A DNA stretch of 64,000 nucleotides, from assembly GCA_963824985.1 (NCBI GenBank), contig CAWGRQ010000015.1, forward strand, positions 1 to 64,000. Direction: 5' to 3'. This stretch comes from JAFNAG01 sp963824985. Its GTDB lineage: Bacteria > Acidobacteriota > UBA6911. Positions 15,287 to 24,706 of the stretch are shown in pieces (the first letter of the stretch is position 1; each line of letters starts with the position of its first letter). Below the pieces are notes generated by a model. That model worked only from the letters and a program-made list of their open reading frames with translations. It was not told the DNA's origin and searched no databases. The translations under genes and the position numbers were made by a program.

Positions 15287-16030
15287 ATGGCCTATTATTC
15301 CAACACTCCTTCAGTGTCATTTGGCGGTCCGGTAACCCGAACCGTCAAGGCGCTGATCCTGGTCAACGTCTCGGTATTCGCCTTGCAGCTGCTGGGCAGG
15401 GCCGCGGGAGTTGACCTGATCGAACTCTACTTCGGTTTGAGACCCTGGAGCATCACTCACGAGTTTATGCTCTGGCAATTCGTCAGTTACATGTTTCTTC
15501 ACGACAGCCACCAGTTCTTCCACATCTTCATCAACATGTTTACCTTATACATGTTCGGGAACGATCTGGAGCGTGTCTGGGGGGCCAAGCGATTCCTCAG
15601 GTATTATTTTGTCACCGGGATCGGCGCCGGTCTCTGCTCTTACCTGACCGGGGTGAACAGTTATACGGTCACCATCGGGGCCTCGGGGGCAATTTACGGC
15701 CTGCTCCTGGCTTACGGGTTGATGTATCCGAACCGCCTCGTTTATCTCTACCTGCTCTTTCCGGTCAAAGTCAAATACCTGGTGCTCATCATGGGCGCGC
15801 TTGCCTTCGTCTCGTCCATTACCGGCGGCGAACCCGGGGTGGCGAACATTGCCCACCTGGGAGGGCTCGCGGTCGGGTTTGTCTACCTCAGGGGGGGCGG
15901 CTGGATAGAGCGCCTGCGGATGAACGAGGCGCACCGCAAACGGGAGGAGCTTAAAAAACAGTTTGAAGTGTATTACGGCGAACTGCGGAACAAGATCGAA
16001 GACGAGAAGAAAAAGCCCACCATTCACTGA
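15287..16030 (+). CDS. rhomboid-family intramembrane serine protease
   Basis: The 247-residue membrane protein has about six hydrophobic helices. The catalytic serine lies in TIGASGAIYGLL (about residue 131) and the catalytic histidine in NIAHLGGLAVGF (about residue 190). FFHIFINMFTLYMFG carries the usual H-x-x-x-N region of helix 2. Rhomboids cleave transmembrane substrates inside the bilayer. The C-terminal 45 residues are a charged cytoplasmic tail. Substrate unknown; it appears monocistronic. Confidence 0.92.
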   Translation: MAYYSNTPSVSFGGPVTRTVKALILVNVSVFALQLLGRAAGVDLIELYFGLRPWSITHEFMLWQFVSYMFLHDSHQFFHIFINMFTLYMFGNDLERVWGAKRFLRYYFVTGIGAGLCSYLTGVNSYTVTIGASGAIYGLLLAYGLMYPNRLVYLYLLFPVKVKYLVLIMGALAFVSSITGGEPGVANIAHLGGLAVGFVYLRGGGWIERLRMNEAHRKREELKKQFEVYYGELRNKIEDEKKKPTIH

Positions 16031-16168
16031 GGCTGGATAGCGGGTTCCGGGAATTCCGGGACCCCTGCTCCTATCCTGTTTGTGCGCTCCAACACAGAAA
16101 AATTTCCCGGTTCAGGGCATAATTCCCGAGTGCGCTTTTATACCCAACTACGCTGCAGGAGGATTCCC

Positions 16169-17386
16169 ATGTCTCGTTGGTATCGTGTCATGGTTGTGAC
16201 TGCCCTGGTGGGCGGGCTGGCATCGATCGCTTCCGGACCCGTCGGGTTTGCGGCCGAGTCGACCGGTTACTTTCCGCAGGTGGTCGACGGCAGGGCAACG
16301 CCGACCACGTATTACACTACCGAGTTCGTCTTCAACAATGCTCAGGCAATGGCAACGGTCGTCACGCTCAGGTTCTTCTCCGACCGCGGATTGCCCTGGG
16401 TTGTCGACTTGCGCAGTTATGAAAGGGGCGATGCGGCGGGGAACCGGAGTTCCACCACGTTCACTCTTCAGCCGTATGAGACCGCCAATTTTTACACCGG
16501 TTACTCAGGGGACCTGGCGACCGGATGGGCCAAAGTGGAGTCCTCGCGGTCCGTGCTGGCCTCTTCCTCTTTCACTCTGTTCCGTGCGGGTTCACCGCCG
16601 CTACTGCTGTGGCGGGCAGCCGTGCTTCCCGCGCCGGCGGCTACCCAGGTTGCCATCGAAGCCAATGTCAGCCCCTTCCGTGACGTATTCGACGGGATCA
16701 GCACCGATACCGGATTTGCCATCGCCAACCCGAGCGGCGCGGATGCCACGATCACGGTGACCCTGCTGGCGCGGTGGGGCAATCCGCCCGCGGCGGTGAG
16801 GTATCTGTCCGTCCCGCAGGGGGGGCACACGGCGGTGTTTCTGTCGCAGGTATTTGACGACCTGTATTGGGGGAACACATTTCACGGCACGGTGCGCTTT
16901 TCCAGCAACGTGGCCATATCCATGGTTGCCTTGAAGCGGGCTTACGGAGCGGGTAACGATATCTATTCGTCGGTGCCGGTGCAGCCGGAGGCGGATCTCA
17001 AACGCAACATTGTCTGGGACACGGAGAATAACAACACGATCGCGCTCGCGCAGCCGATTGTCCCGCCTGCGGAGATCATCGGCACCTCCAATTTTTCGGA
17101 CGACGCAACCGACAGCGATTTCTTCGCCATCAATCTGCTGGCCGGCCAGACGCTCTACGCCTTCGTTCTCGCAGAGACGATCGGGTCGCCGTTTGACGGC
17201 TCGCTGGAGCTGCTGGATGTGAATTATAACCAGGTAGCCGGCACCGACAATACTCCTCCCGTCCTGAATGATCCCCTGCTCAACCACACGATCGTGGTGA
17301 CCGGCACTTACTACCTCAGGTGCCGGAGCACTACCTGGTCGGCGGCGCGCGGGGCGTTTTATCGGCTGTTTGTGAAGGTCAAATAG
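16169..17386 (+). CDS. secreted protein with C-terminal PPC-like domain
   Basis: AGGAGG precedes ATG 16169. The 405-residue product has a signal peptide (MSRWYRVMVVTALVGGLAS, cleavage near FAAES). It then has repeated Ig-like beta segments (FNNAQAMATVVTLRFFSD and GFAIANPSGADATITVTLL) and ends in a PPC-type jelly-roll (DSDFFAINLLAGQTLYAFV, then SLELLDVNYNQVAG and YYLRCRS). PPC domains usually sit behind secreted proteases, but no catalytic domain is present. The role is probably cell-surface or extracellular. Confidence 0.65.
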   Translation: MSRWYRVMVVTALVGGLASIASGPVGFAAESTGYFPQVVDGRATPTTYYTTEFVFNNAQAMATVVTLRFFSDRGLPWVVDLRSYERGDAAGNRSSTTFTLQPYETANFYTGYSGDLATGWAKVESSRSVLASSSFTLFRAGSPPLLLWRAAVLPAPAATQVAIEANVSPFRDVFDGISTDTGFAIANPSGADATITVTLLARWGNPPAAVRYLSVPQGGHTAVFLSQVFDDLYWGNTFHGTVRFSSNVAISMVALKRAYGAGNDIYSSVPVQPEADLKRNIVWDTENNNTIALAQPIVPPAEIIGTSNFSDDATDSDFFAINLLAGQTLYAFVLAETIGSPFDGSLELLDVNYNQVAGTDNTPPVLNDPLLNHTIVVTGTYYLRCRSTTWSAARGAFYRLFVKVK

Positions 17387-17411
17387 CCGGAGTGGATTGA
17401 TGCAGGTTGGC

Positions 17412-17469
17412 GTCTTCGCGTCCCGGCGGCGGCCGGGGTGAAGCCGTTGGTCCGCAAGGACGCGAAGAC
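17412..17469. terminator. perfect 12-bp inverted repeat between convergent genes
   Basis: GTCTTCGCGTCC (17412-17423) and GGACGCGAAGAC (17458-17469) are exact inverted copies separated by 34 bases, between the convergent secreted-protein gene and ftsZ. The position suits a bidirectional transcription end, but there is no T-run and the loop is long. The sequence also resembles the CGCAAAGACGC repeat family, so a decayed dispersed palindrome is equally possible. Confidence 0.4.
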
Positions 17470-17541
17470 ACCTGGACGCGGGGCATCCGTGGTTATCTGC
17501 CCGGCGTCAAACGCAACCGGCCGCGGGTTTCCGGGCCGGGC

Positions 17542-18714
17542 TCATTTCTCGGCTCGCCGGCGCAGGAAGGCCGGCTCATCCAGGTCGTTCTTGATCGACG
17601 CGAGGCGGAAATCGATCGATCGCTCCGAGGCTGCATGATGATCGAGCCCGGGGCCTCGGTTTCCAGCCTCCGCGGGTGCGGCCAATGGAACGACGTTGGA
17701 CCCGCGCTGCGCCTCCGCGGCGTTCTTGAGATTGAATCCGGTCGCGATCACCGTGATCTTGATCCGGTCTCCCATCGTATCATCGTAGACGGCGCCGAAG
17801 ATGGTATCTTCGGCATTGGCGGCTTCTTCGATGATCTTGGCGGCGGCGTCGACTTCCTGAAGACGGAGGCTGCCGCGCGAGGCCGTGATGTTGATCAGGA
17901 CGCCTTTGGCGCCGCGAATTGAAGTTTCCTCCAGAAGCGGGCTGGCGATGGCGCGCTGGGCCGCCTCTACGGCGCGGTTCTCCCCTTCCGCCATTCCGGT
18001 GCCCATCAGCGCCATGCCCTTGCCGGACATGATCGTGCGCACATCGGCGAAGTCGACATTGACCACGCCGGGGAGCGTGATGATGTCGGAGATCCCCTGA
18101 ACCGCCTGGCAGAGAACGTCGTCGGCATAGCGGAAGGAATCTTCCAGCAAGGCTTCGGCGCCCATCGCGTACAGCAGGCGCTCATTCGGAATCGTGATCA
18201 GGGTGTCGACCACCTCTTTGAGCTCGCTGATGCCCAGTTCGGCGTGAGCCGCACGCTTCCGGCCCTCGAACAGGAACGGCTTGGTGACGACGCCGACGGT
18301 GAGCGCGCTCAACTCGGTGGCCAGGCTGGCGACCACCGGAGCCGCGCCGGTTCCGGTGCCGCCCCCCATGCCGCAGGTAATGAACACCATGTCGGCGCCG
18401 TCGAGCAGTTCGATGATCCGCTCGGTATCTTCAAGCGCCGCCTGGCGTCCGCGTTCCGGAATCGCTCCGCAACCGAGCCCGTTGGTGAGCTTGGCTCCGA
18501 TCTGGAGCTTAATCGGGGCCAGGGAATTGCGCAGTGCCTGAAGATCGGTATTCGCGGCAATAAAGTCCACCCCTTCGATCTTGGACTGGATCATGCGGTT
18601 TACGGCGTTGCCGCCGGCCCCTCCGATCCCTACTACTTTGATGCGGGCCGGGGGTTGTCTGTCCTCTTCGAAACTGAACTTGGGTATCTTCTCTTCAAAC
18701 CGCAGCTTCTCCAC
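17542..18714 (-). CDS. ftsZ: cell division protein FtsZ
   Basis: The 390-residue tubulin homologue has VVGIGGAGGNAVNRM, the GTP-binding GMGGGTGTGAAP near residue 115, and the T7-loop region NVDFADVRTIM. After a linker it has the conserved C-terminal peptide DLDEPAFLRRR, which binds FtsA. GTG 18714 is preceded by AAGGAG. It is the last gene of the dcw cluster, 23 bp after ftsA. Confidence 0.97.
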   Translation of the reverse strand: MEKLRFEEKIPKFSFEEDRQPPARIKVVGIGGAGGNAVNRMIQSKIEGVDFIAANTDLQALRNSLAPIKLQIGAKLTNGLGCGAIPERGRQAALEDTERIIELLDGADMVFITCGMGGGTGTGAAPVVASLATELSALTVGVVTKPFLFEGRKRAAHAELGISELKEVVDTLITIPNERLLYAMGAEALLEDSFRYADDVLCQAVQGISDIITLPGVVNVDFADVRTIMSGKGMALMGTGMAEGENRAVEAAQRAIASPLLEETSIRGAKGVLINITASRGSLRLQEVDAAAKIIEEAANAEDTIFGAVYDDTMGDRIKITVIATGFNLKNAAEAQRGSNVVPLAAPAEAGNRGPGLDHHAASERSIDFRLASIKNDLDEPAFLRRRAEK

Positions 18715-18737
18715 GTTGTCTCTCCTTTACGAAAATG

Positions 18738-19967
18738 CTAACTGCCGACCCAGGACAACAGCCTGTGCACAAACCACGGAGTTGTGCCGGCTTTGCCTGG
18801 TTGTGTGCCGCGCTCGGCGCGGTCTTGAACTGCAAACTTGGTCAGCCCGACGGCTGTGGCGTACACCGGATGAATCAATTCTCCGGTCAGGCCCGGAAGG
18901 CTATGGGGCACTCCCAGGCGGCACGGCAATTCCAGGATCTGCTCCGCCAGCGGCAGAATTCCGTCCAGCATGCAGCCGCCGCCGGTCAGGACCGCCCCGG
19001 AAACGATCTGATGCTGGAAGCCGGAATGTTGGATCTCGTCTTTGATGAGTTCGAGCACCTCGATGGCTCGGGCGCGCAGAACCTCGCCGATGATCCGGCG
19101 CGGGATATCGCGCGGTCCGCGGCCGGCGATGCCGGCGATCTCCACAACTTGGTCTTCTGCGATCCCCTCCACCAGGACGCTGCCGTGATCCTTCTTGACC
19201 CGCTCGGACTCTTCGATCGTGATCCGGAGCGCCATTGCCAGATCCCGCGTGAAGTTGCCCCCTCCGACCGGCAGCACCGAGGAGAAGCGCATCGCGTCGC
19301 GAACCACCAGGGCTATATCCGACGTGCCGCCGCCGATATCGATCATTGCCGTCCCCAGGTCCTTTTCATCAGGGGTGAGTACGGCCTCGGCGCTTGCGAG
19401 CTGCGGCAGGACGACTTTGCGCACCCGCATCTGGGCTTTGTTTACCGCATTGATGAGATTCTGGGCTGCGGAACTGCTGCAGGTGACCTGATGGACATCC
19501 ACGTCCAGGCGCTTTCCGGTGAGGCCCGCGGGATTGAGAATGCCGCCGCGTCCGTCCAGGTAAAACTCCTGCGGCAGGACATGGATGACCTCACGATCCT
19601 CAGGGACGGCCGCGGTTTGTGCGGCGCGGATGACTTGGGCGACATGATCGCCGGTGACTTCCTGGTGCTTGCCGCCGATGCCGATGGCGCCATGGCAATT
19701 CAGGCTTTGAACGTGATCTCCGGAAATCCCGACCGTGACCCAGTCGATGGAGAAGGCGGACTTCAGCTCCGCTTCCTGAGCCGCTTTGCGGATGGCGGCC
19801 GCGGCTTCGTTGAGCTCCTTCACCTGTCCCTTTTTCATGCCCGCGGACTGCGCATATCCGCTGCCGACCAGTTCCAGCCGGCGGTCCGGATGGACCCGTG
19901 CGACCAGGCAGCAGATTTTTTCCGTGCCCACGTCCAGTCCGCAAACGATCCGTTCCTTCTTACTCAC
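18738..19967 (-). CDS. ftsA: cell division protein FtsA
   Basis: The 409-residue actin-fold ATPase has VCGLDVGTEKICCLVA, MIDIGGGTSDIALV, VLPVGGGNFTRDLA and VLTGGGCMLDG. The C-terminus (PWFVHRLLSWVGS) is the amphipathic helix that anchors FtsA, and hence FtsZ, to the membrane. It lies between ftsQ (17 bp upstream) and ftsZ (23 bp downstream), the usual order. Confidence 0.96.
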   Translation of the reverse strand: MSKKERIVCGLDVGTEKICCLVARVHPDRRLELVGSGYAQSAGMKKGQVKELNEAAAAIRKAAQEAELKSAFSIDWVTVGISGDHVQSLNCHGAIGIGGKHQEVTGDHVAQVIRAAQTAAVPEDREVIHVLPQEFYLDGRGGILNPAGLTGKRLDVDVHQVTCSSSAAQNLINAVNKAQMRVRKVVLPQLASAEAVLTPDEKDLGTAMIDIGGGTSDIALVVRDAMRFSSVLPVGGGNFTRDLAMALRITIEESERVKKDHGSVLVEGIAEDQVVEIAGIAGRGPRDIPRRIIGEVLRARAIEVLELIKDEIQHSGFQHQIVSGAVLTGGGCMLDGILPLAEQILELPCRLGVPHSLPGLTGELIHPVYATAVGLTKFAVQDRAERGTQPGKAGTTPWFVHRLLSWVGS

Positions 19968-19984
19968 AGTGTCATCCGCTCCAT

Positions 19985-20929
19985 TTACTCGGGCCGGTGG
20001 CCGAAGCCCGGCCCCTTTTCACCCGGCTGATCCGCCAATTGCCGAGGCCGGTACACGATTTGGGGATAAAAGCGCAGGTCAACCGAGATGATTTCACCAA
20101 ATTGCGCCTTCATCCCATCATACTCTGCCATGAATGCCTGGAACCGCTTGAGGAAATCACGGTTGCCGAGGAAGATTTCGGCGGTATCGTCGATCAGCAG
20201 GGTCCGGACATTCTCCGGGTCGGTCAGGTCGATTTCCGAGATGGCGCGTGCCAGTTCGGGCGAACCGGACTCGAGTTCGGTCAGGATTGCAACTCCCAGG
20301 CGAACCCGCGCGGTGTTCTCCTTCTGCATCTCCACATAGCCGGCGACATCGTTCCCGCACAGGCCACGGAAAACCGGAACGTCGAATTTGCCATAGCTGC
20401 TCTGGTACTGATCGAGGAGCACTCCATCCCGGTCAAGGAGCTCCAGCTCACCGCCGACCTCCGCAATCACCGAGGGAACCCGCTCTTCGATGTACACCCG
20501 CAGGCTTCCGGGCAGGATGCGCCGCAGTTCGGCGCGCCGTACCCAGGGCTCCTGCTCGAGTCGAACGCGAAGCTGTTCCAGATCGATCTCCAACAGGTTC
20601 GAAGGCTGGGCCTGACGGACAATGGCCTCCAGGTCCTGCGGGTTCAGGTGCCGGCATCCCTGAAAGACAATGTTGCGCAGAGAGAACAAATCGGACAGGA
20701 ACGCATATCGATAGACGGATATGCCCCCGACGATCACCAGGGCGACGATGCCCAGCATGGCCAGCCCTTTCAGTGCGGCCAGCAAACGAATGGCCATACG
20801 CCGGCTCCGCTGGAATTTCTGGACCGTCTTCTTATGCGCCGTGGACCGGTCGGGTGGAACCGGGACCGCAGGGCTGTCCGCGCCACTCTTGTTCTTTCCG
20901 GTTTTGATCTCCATACCTTCTATCTCCAT
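19985..20929 (-). CDS. ftsQ: cell division protein FtsQ
   Basis: The 314-residue bitopic protein has a basic cytoplasmic N-terminus, a transmembrane helix (LAMLGIVALVIVGGISVYRY, about residues 55-75), a POTRA domain (LRNIVFQGCRHLNPQDLEAIV) and the FtsQ beta domain (LELLDRDGVLL, then VPVFRG). Start at ATG 20929, 7 bp after murC; an in-frame ATG at 20914 is possible. It links early and late divisome proteins. Confidence 0.92.
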   Translation of the reverse strand: MEIEGMEIKTGKNKSGADSPAVPVPPDRSTAHKKTVQKFQRSRRMAIRLLAALKGLAMLGIVALVIVGGISVYRYAFLSDLFSLRNIVFQGCRHLNPQDLEAIVRQAQPSNLLEIDLEQLRVRLEQEPWVRRAELRRILPGSLRVYIEERVPSVIAEVGGELELLDRDGVLLDQYQSSYGKFDVPVFRGLCGNDVAGYVEMQKENTARVRLGVAILTELESGSPELARAISEIDLTDPENVRTLLIDDTAEIFLGNRDFLKRFQAFMAEYDGMKAQFGEIISVDLRFYPQIVYRPRQLADQPGEKGPGFGHRPE

Positions 20930-20936
20930 CCTCCAG

Positions 20937-22307
20937 CTAGGCGGTGCGGTTGCCGAGCCACTCGTCCCCAATCTTCCACACGTCGCCGGCGCCGAAGGTG
21001 AGGAGCAGGTCCCCGTCCCGCAGCGTCTCGCGCAGCACCCGGAGAGCCTCCGGAAAATCGGTCGCATAGGCAACGTCGCGATGACCGAATTTCTTGATCA
21101 ACACCGCCAGGCCGGCAGCGGAGACATTTTCGATCGGCTCTTCGCCGGCCGCGTAAATCGGCACCACAATCACGACATCCGCGTGGTAAAAAGCGCGCGC
21201 GAACTCATCCTGGAGCGCCTGGGTGCGCGAATATCGATGCGGCTGGAACACGACGACGATGCGCCGGTCGCACGACTGGCGCGCGGCACTGAGCGTCGCG
21301 ATGATCTCCGTCGGGTGATGGCCGTAGTCATCCACAACCAGGACTCCCTGTTTCTCACCTTTGATGTGAAAACGGCGATCTGCGTTCTGAAATGCGCCTA
21401 GGGCCGCCACGATCTTGTCCATGGGGATATCCAGTTCCAGACCGATGGCCACGGCGGCGAGCGAATTCAATACGCTGTGCTGGCCGGGAACCTGGAGCGT
21501 GACTGCGCCGAGCGGGTTCCCCTGATATCGGATTTGAAAGGAACTGCCAAAGTCATGGAACTCGATGCGTGAAGCCACCAGGTCGGCCTGGCTGCTGGTG
21601 CCGTAAGTGATGATGCGGCGCTCGATGCGCGGCAGGATCGCCTGCACATTCGCATCGTCGAGACACAGGACCGCGGCGCCGTAAAACGGGACCTTGTTGA
21701 CGAACGCGGCAAACGCGGCCTGGATTTCAGACAGGCCCGGATAGTGGTCGAGGTGCTCCCGGTCGATGTTCGTGACCACCGCCAGGGTCGGGCTGAGCTT
21801 CAGGAAAGAGCCATCGCTCTCGTCGGCTTCCGCGACCAGAAATTCGCCCTTCCCCAGCTTGGCGTTGCTGCCGAAGGCGTTCAACCGGCCGCCGATGACG
21901 GCCGTGGGATCATATCCTCCGTGCACGAGCACGGTTGCCACCATGGATGTGGTTGTCGTTTTTCCGTGCGATCCGGCGATGGCGACGCTGTATTTCAGGC
22001 GCATGAGTTCGGCGAGCATCTCCGCTCGCGGAATTACGGGGATCTGGAGCTTCTTGGCTTCCAGAACCTCGACATTGTCGGGGCGCACCGCCGAAGAAAC
22101 GACCACGACATTGGCGTCGTGCACGTTTTCCGCGGCGTGGCGCGCGAAAATCCTGCCTCCCAGGGTGGTCAGCCGCTCGGTGATGGGACCGGGTTTGAGA
22201 TCCGATCCAGAGACCCGATAGCCGAGATTGAGCAGAAGCTCTGCGATTCCGCTCATGCCGATGCCGCCGATTCCCACGAAGTGGATGTGTTGGATTTTCT
22301 TAAACAT
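20937..22307 (-). CDS. murC: UDP-N-acetylmuramate--L-alanine ligase
   Basis: The 456-residue Mur ligase has the N-terminal Rossmann motif HFVGIGGIGMSGIAELL, P-loop GSHGKTTTTSM (about residue 111), the central-domain motif EADESDGSF, and DDYGHHPTEI in the C-terminal domain. It adds L-alanine to UDP-MurNAc. In many dcw clusters murB follows; here ftsQ follows directly after 7 bp. Confidence 0.96.
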   Translation of the reverse strand: MFKKIQHIHFVGIGGIGMSGIAELLLNLGYRVSGSDLKPGPITERLTTLGGRIFARHAAENVHDANVVVVSSAVRPDNVEVLEAKKLQIPVIPRAEMLAELMRLKYSVAIAGSHGKTTTTSMVATVLVHGGYDPTAVIGGRLNAFGSNAKLGKGEFLVAEADESDGSFLKLSPTLAVVTNIDREHLDHYPGLSEIQAAFAAFVNKVPFYGAAVLCLDDANVQAILPRIERRIITYGTSSQADLVASRIEFHDFGSSFQIRYQGNPLGAVTLQVPGQHSVLNSLAAVAIGLELDIPMDKIVAALGAFQNADRRFHIKGEKQGVLVVDDYGHHPTEIIATLSAARQSCDRRIVVVFQPHRYSRTQALQDEFARAFYHADVVIVVPIYAAGEEPIENVSAAGLAVLIKKFGHRDVAYATDFPEALRVLRETLRDGDLLLTFGAGDVWKIGDEWLGNRTA

Positions 22308-22346
22308 CCTGCTCCTTGTCTCCGCGTTCTGCCCGCTGCCTTCCGC

Positions 22347-23444
22347 TTACTGCCGCGCGCCGGCCGCCAACTCTTCGACCAGGTCCGCAATCCGGCTCGT
22401 TGCCCCCGGCCGGGCCAGCCGGCGGGCGGCTTCGGCCATGCCCTCCATTTCCTCGGGGTGTTCCAGGAAGTGCCGCAATTCTCCTGCCAGCCGGCCCGGT
22501 GGCCAGGCAGATTCCGGAATCATCCGGGCGGCTCCATGCCGTTCGAGGGCGAGAGCATTCCGGGTCTGGTGGTCATCAGCTGCGCCGGGGAAGGGGACCA
22601 GAATGGCCGCCTTGCCGGCCGCGGTCAATTCCGCCACGGTGCTGGCTCCCGCGCGGGCCAGAATCAGGTCGGCATTGGCGAACTGTTCATATATGCGCGG
22701 GAAAAACGCCTGCACCTCCCCGGCTATGCCGCTCTCCTGATAGGCCCGGCGCACCGCTTCAAGCTCTTTCTCGCCCGTCTGGTGCGTGATGCGCACCCGG
22801 GGTCCAAACTCCTTCAGGTCGCGCAGGGCGGCACAGACGATGGCGTTCAAGGGGCGGCTCCCCTGGCTGCCCCCGTAGACCAGCAGGCTGAGTTCTCCCG
22901 GATATCGCACCCGGCGGGGGAGGCGAAGGAACTCCTCGCGCACCGGAATCCCGGTGACTTCGGATTTCTTGCCGAAAAACCGTCCTGCGTCAGGCAGCGC
23001 CAGTGCGGCCCGATCGACGACCGGAGCCAGCCATCGGTTGGCGAGTCCCGGGTATGCGTTCGGCTCCATGATCAGGGTGGGCCGGCCCAGCCACCAGGCC
23101 GCCAGAACCACCGGTCCTGACGAATAGCCGCCTACCCCCATCACCAGGTCGGGCCGGTAGCCGCGGATCAGCCTCCGCGCCTGCAGCAGGCTGCGGGGAA
23201 CCATGCACAGATTGCGTACGGTCTCTACCATTCCCATCCTGTTCAGTCCGGCCGAGACGATGAACTCGACCCGATACCCTTCCTGCGGCACGATCCGCGC
23301 TTCCAGCCCGCGCCTCGTGCCGACAAACAGAACCTCACACTCCTGGTGTCGCCGCCTCAGTTCATTGGCCACGGCGATGCCGGGATACAGGTGGCCGCCC
23401 GTTCCGCCCCCGGCAATCATTACCTTCGCGGGCTGCCGTTTCAT
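22347..23444 (-). CDS. murG: UDP-GlcNAc:lipid I N-acetylglucosaminyltransferase MurG
   Basis: The 365-residue GT-B enzyme has the N-terminal IAGGGTGGHLYPGIAVA and VMGVGGYSSGPVV, and the C-terminal UDP-GlcNAc site LLVYGGSQGSRPLN, ILARAGASTVAEL and PFPGAADDHQTRNA. It makes lipid II on the inner membrane face. ATG 23444 is preferred; an in-frame GTG at 23465 would add seven residues. A 150-bp gap separates it from ftsW, with a GGGCCGGGCCCCGGCCC palindrome near 23491. Confidence 0.95.
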   Translation of the reverse strand: MKRQPAKVMIAGGGTGGHLYPGIAVANELRRRHQECEVLFVGTRRGLEARIVPQEGYRVEFIVSAGLNRMGMVETVRNLCMVPRSLLQARRLIRGYRPDLVMGVGGYSSGPVVLAAWWLGRPTLIMEPNAYPGLANRWLAPVVDRAALALPDAGRFFGKKSEVTGIPVREEFLRLPRRVRYPGELSLLVYGGSQGSRPLNAIVCAALRDLKEFGPRVRITHQTGEKELEAVRRAYQESGIAGEVQAFFPRIYEQFANADLILARAGASTVAELTAAGKAAILVPFPGAADDHQTRNALALERHGAARMIPESAWPPGRLAGELRHFLEHPEEMEGMAEAARRLARPGATSRIADLVEELAAGARQ

Positions 23445-23594
23445 TGACGAAGCCGCCGTCTTCACGCAGGTCCGATTTCTCCCAAACCAAGTGGGCCGGG
23501 CCCCGGCCCGCCCGTACCCATGTACGACTCATTGCTTACCCGGGTGTTTGATCCCGGCCCGTAACGTCTCCGTGCCGGCTTTTCCTCTTCCGCC

Positions 23595-24695
23595 TCATGC
23601 TTTTTCCGCGTAGTTGGAAATGTTCAACAACACCCCGGTCGCCATCAGGTTCATCAGCAGCGATGATCCTCCCTGGCTGATGAAGGGGAGGGCGATTCCC
23701 TTGGTGGGCAAGAGTGCCATAACCATGGAAATGTTGATGAACGCCTGCATCGCCACCATGAGTGTGATTCCGAGAGCCAGGTAATAACCGAATGTATCCG
23801 GGGCCTTGAAGGCGATCTTGGCCCCACGGTAGAAATAAATCACGAATGCCAGGCAGAGCAGACTGGTGCCGATCAGGCCCAGCTCCTCGCCGATAATGGC
23901 AAAAATGAAGTCACTGTGAGCCTCGGGGAGAAAAAGGTGCTTCTGCTTGCTCGCCCCGAGCCCCAGGCCTGCAATGCCGCCACTTCCCAAAGCGGTCAGC
24001 GATTGCGTGATTTGATACGTCGTTTTGAGCGGATCGAAGGAACGATCCAGAAACGCCACCCATCGCTGGATGTTGTAATCGAACAGCAGCACGACCATGC
24101 AGAGGGCGGGCAGGCCGGTGGCGACGGCCAGGCCGATGTATTTCCAGCTCAAGCCGGCGGCGAACAGCAGGACGGCCGCGATCATGAGAATGCATATCGC
24201 CTGTCCCAGATCGGGTTCGAATGCGATCAGGACCGCGAATCCGACTATGACCGCCAGGCAGGGGAGCAGCCGGTCCCGGAAACGATTGATTTCGGCCTCG
24301 TACTTATGGAGATATGCAGCCATGAAAATCAGCAGCACCAGCTTTGTCATTTCCGAAGGCTGAAACGAAATCGATCCGTAGCGCAGCCAGCGGTGCGCTC
24401 GGTTCACCGTGGGATGGGCGAACACCAGAAGCAGAAGCACACCGTTTGCCAGCAGCAGAATCAGGATCAGCTTCTTATTCTTCCAGAGGTGGTAATCGAT
24501 GTTCATCAGGCCGATCATGGCCGCATATCCGACCGCGGCATAGATCAGCTGGCGCAGGAAAAAATACGAGGAATTGCCGTCGTGCCGGTCCGACGCCACT
24601 ACCGAGGAGGCGCTGTAAACCATCACCAGCCCAAATACCATGAGCAGGCTGGCGGTCAGGAACAGGGTTCGGTCACTCGTGGGCTTATAGGCCAT
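23595..24695 (-). CDS. ftsW: peptidoglycan polymerase FtsW (SEDS family)
   Basis: The 366-residue protein has about ten membrane helices and the SEDS signatures VMVYSASS, HRWLRYGSISFQPSEMTKL, FEPDLGQAICI, LGLGASKQKHLFLPEAHSDFIFA and ISQGGSSLLMNL. It polymerises lipid II together with the class B PBP encoded upstream (ftsI). It lies 11 bp after murD. Confidence 0.95.
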   Translation of the reverse strand: MAYKPTSDRTLFLTASLLMVFGLVMVYSASSVVASDRHDGNSSYFFLRQLIYAAVGYAAMIGLMNIDYHLWKNKKLILILLLANGVLLLLVFAHPTVNRAHRWLRYGSISFQPSEMTKLVLLIFMAAYLHKYEAEINRFRDRLLPCLAVIVGFAVLIAFEPDLGQAICILMIAAVLLFAAGLSWKYIGLAVATGLPALCMVVLLFDYNIQRWVAFLDRSFDPLKTTYQITQSLTALGSGGIAGLGLGASKQKHLFLPEAHSDFIFAIIGEELGLIGTSLLCLAFVIYFYRGAKIAFKAPDTFGYYLALGITLMVAMQAFINISMVMALLPTKGIALPFISQGGSSLLMNLMATGVLLNISNYAEKA

Positions 24696-24706
24696 GGTCT
24701 ATCCGT

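Noticed and set aside
18735..20030. 431-codon open frame antisense to ftsA
   Set aside because: It mirrors the codon structure of the real ftsA gene on the other strand and has no domain signature.
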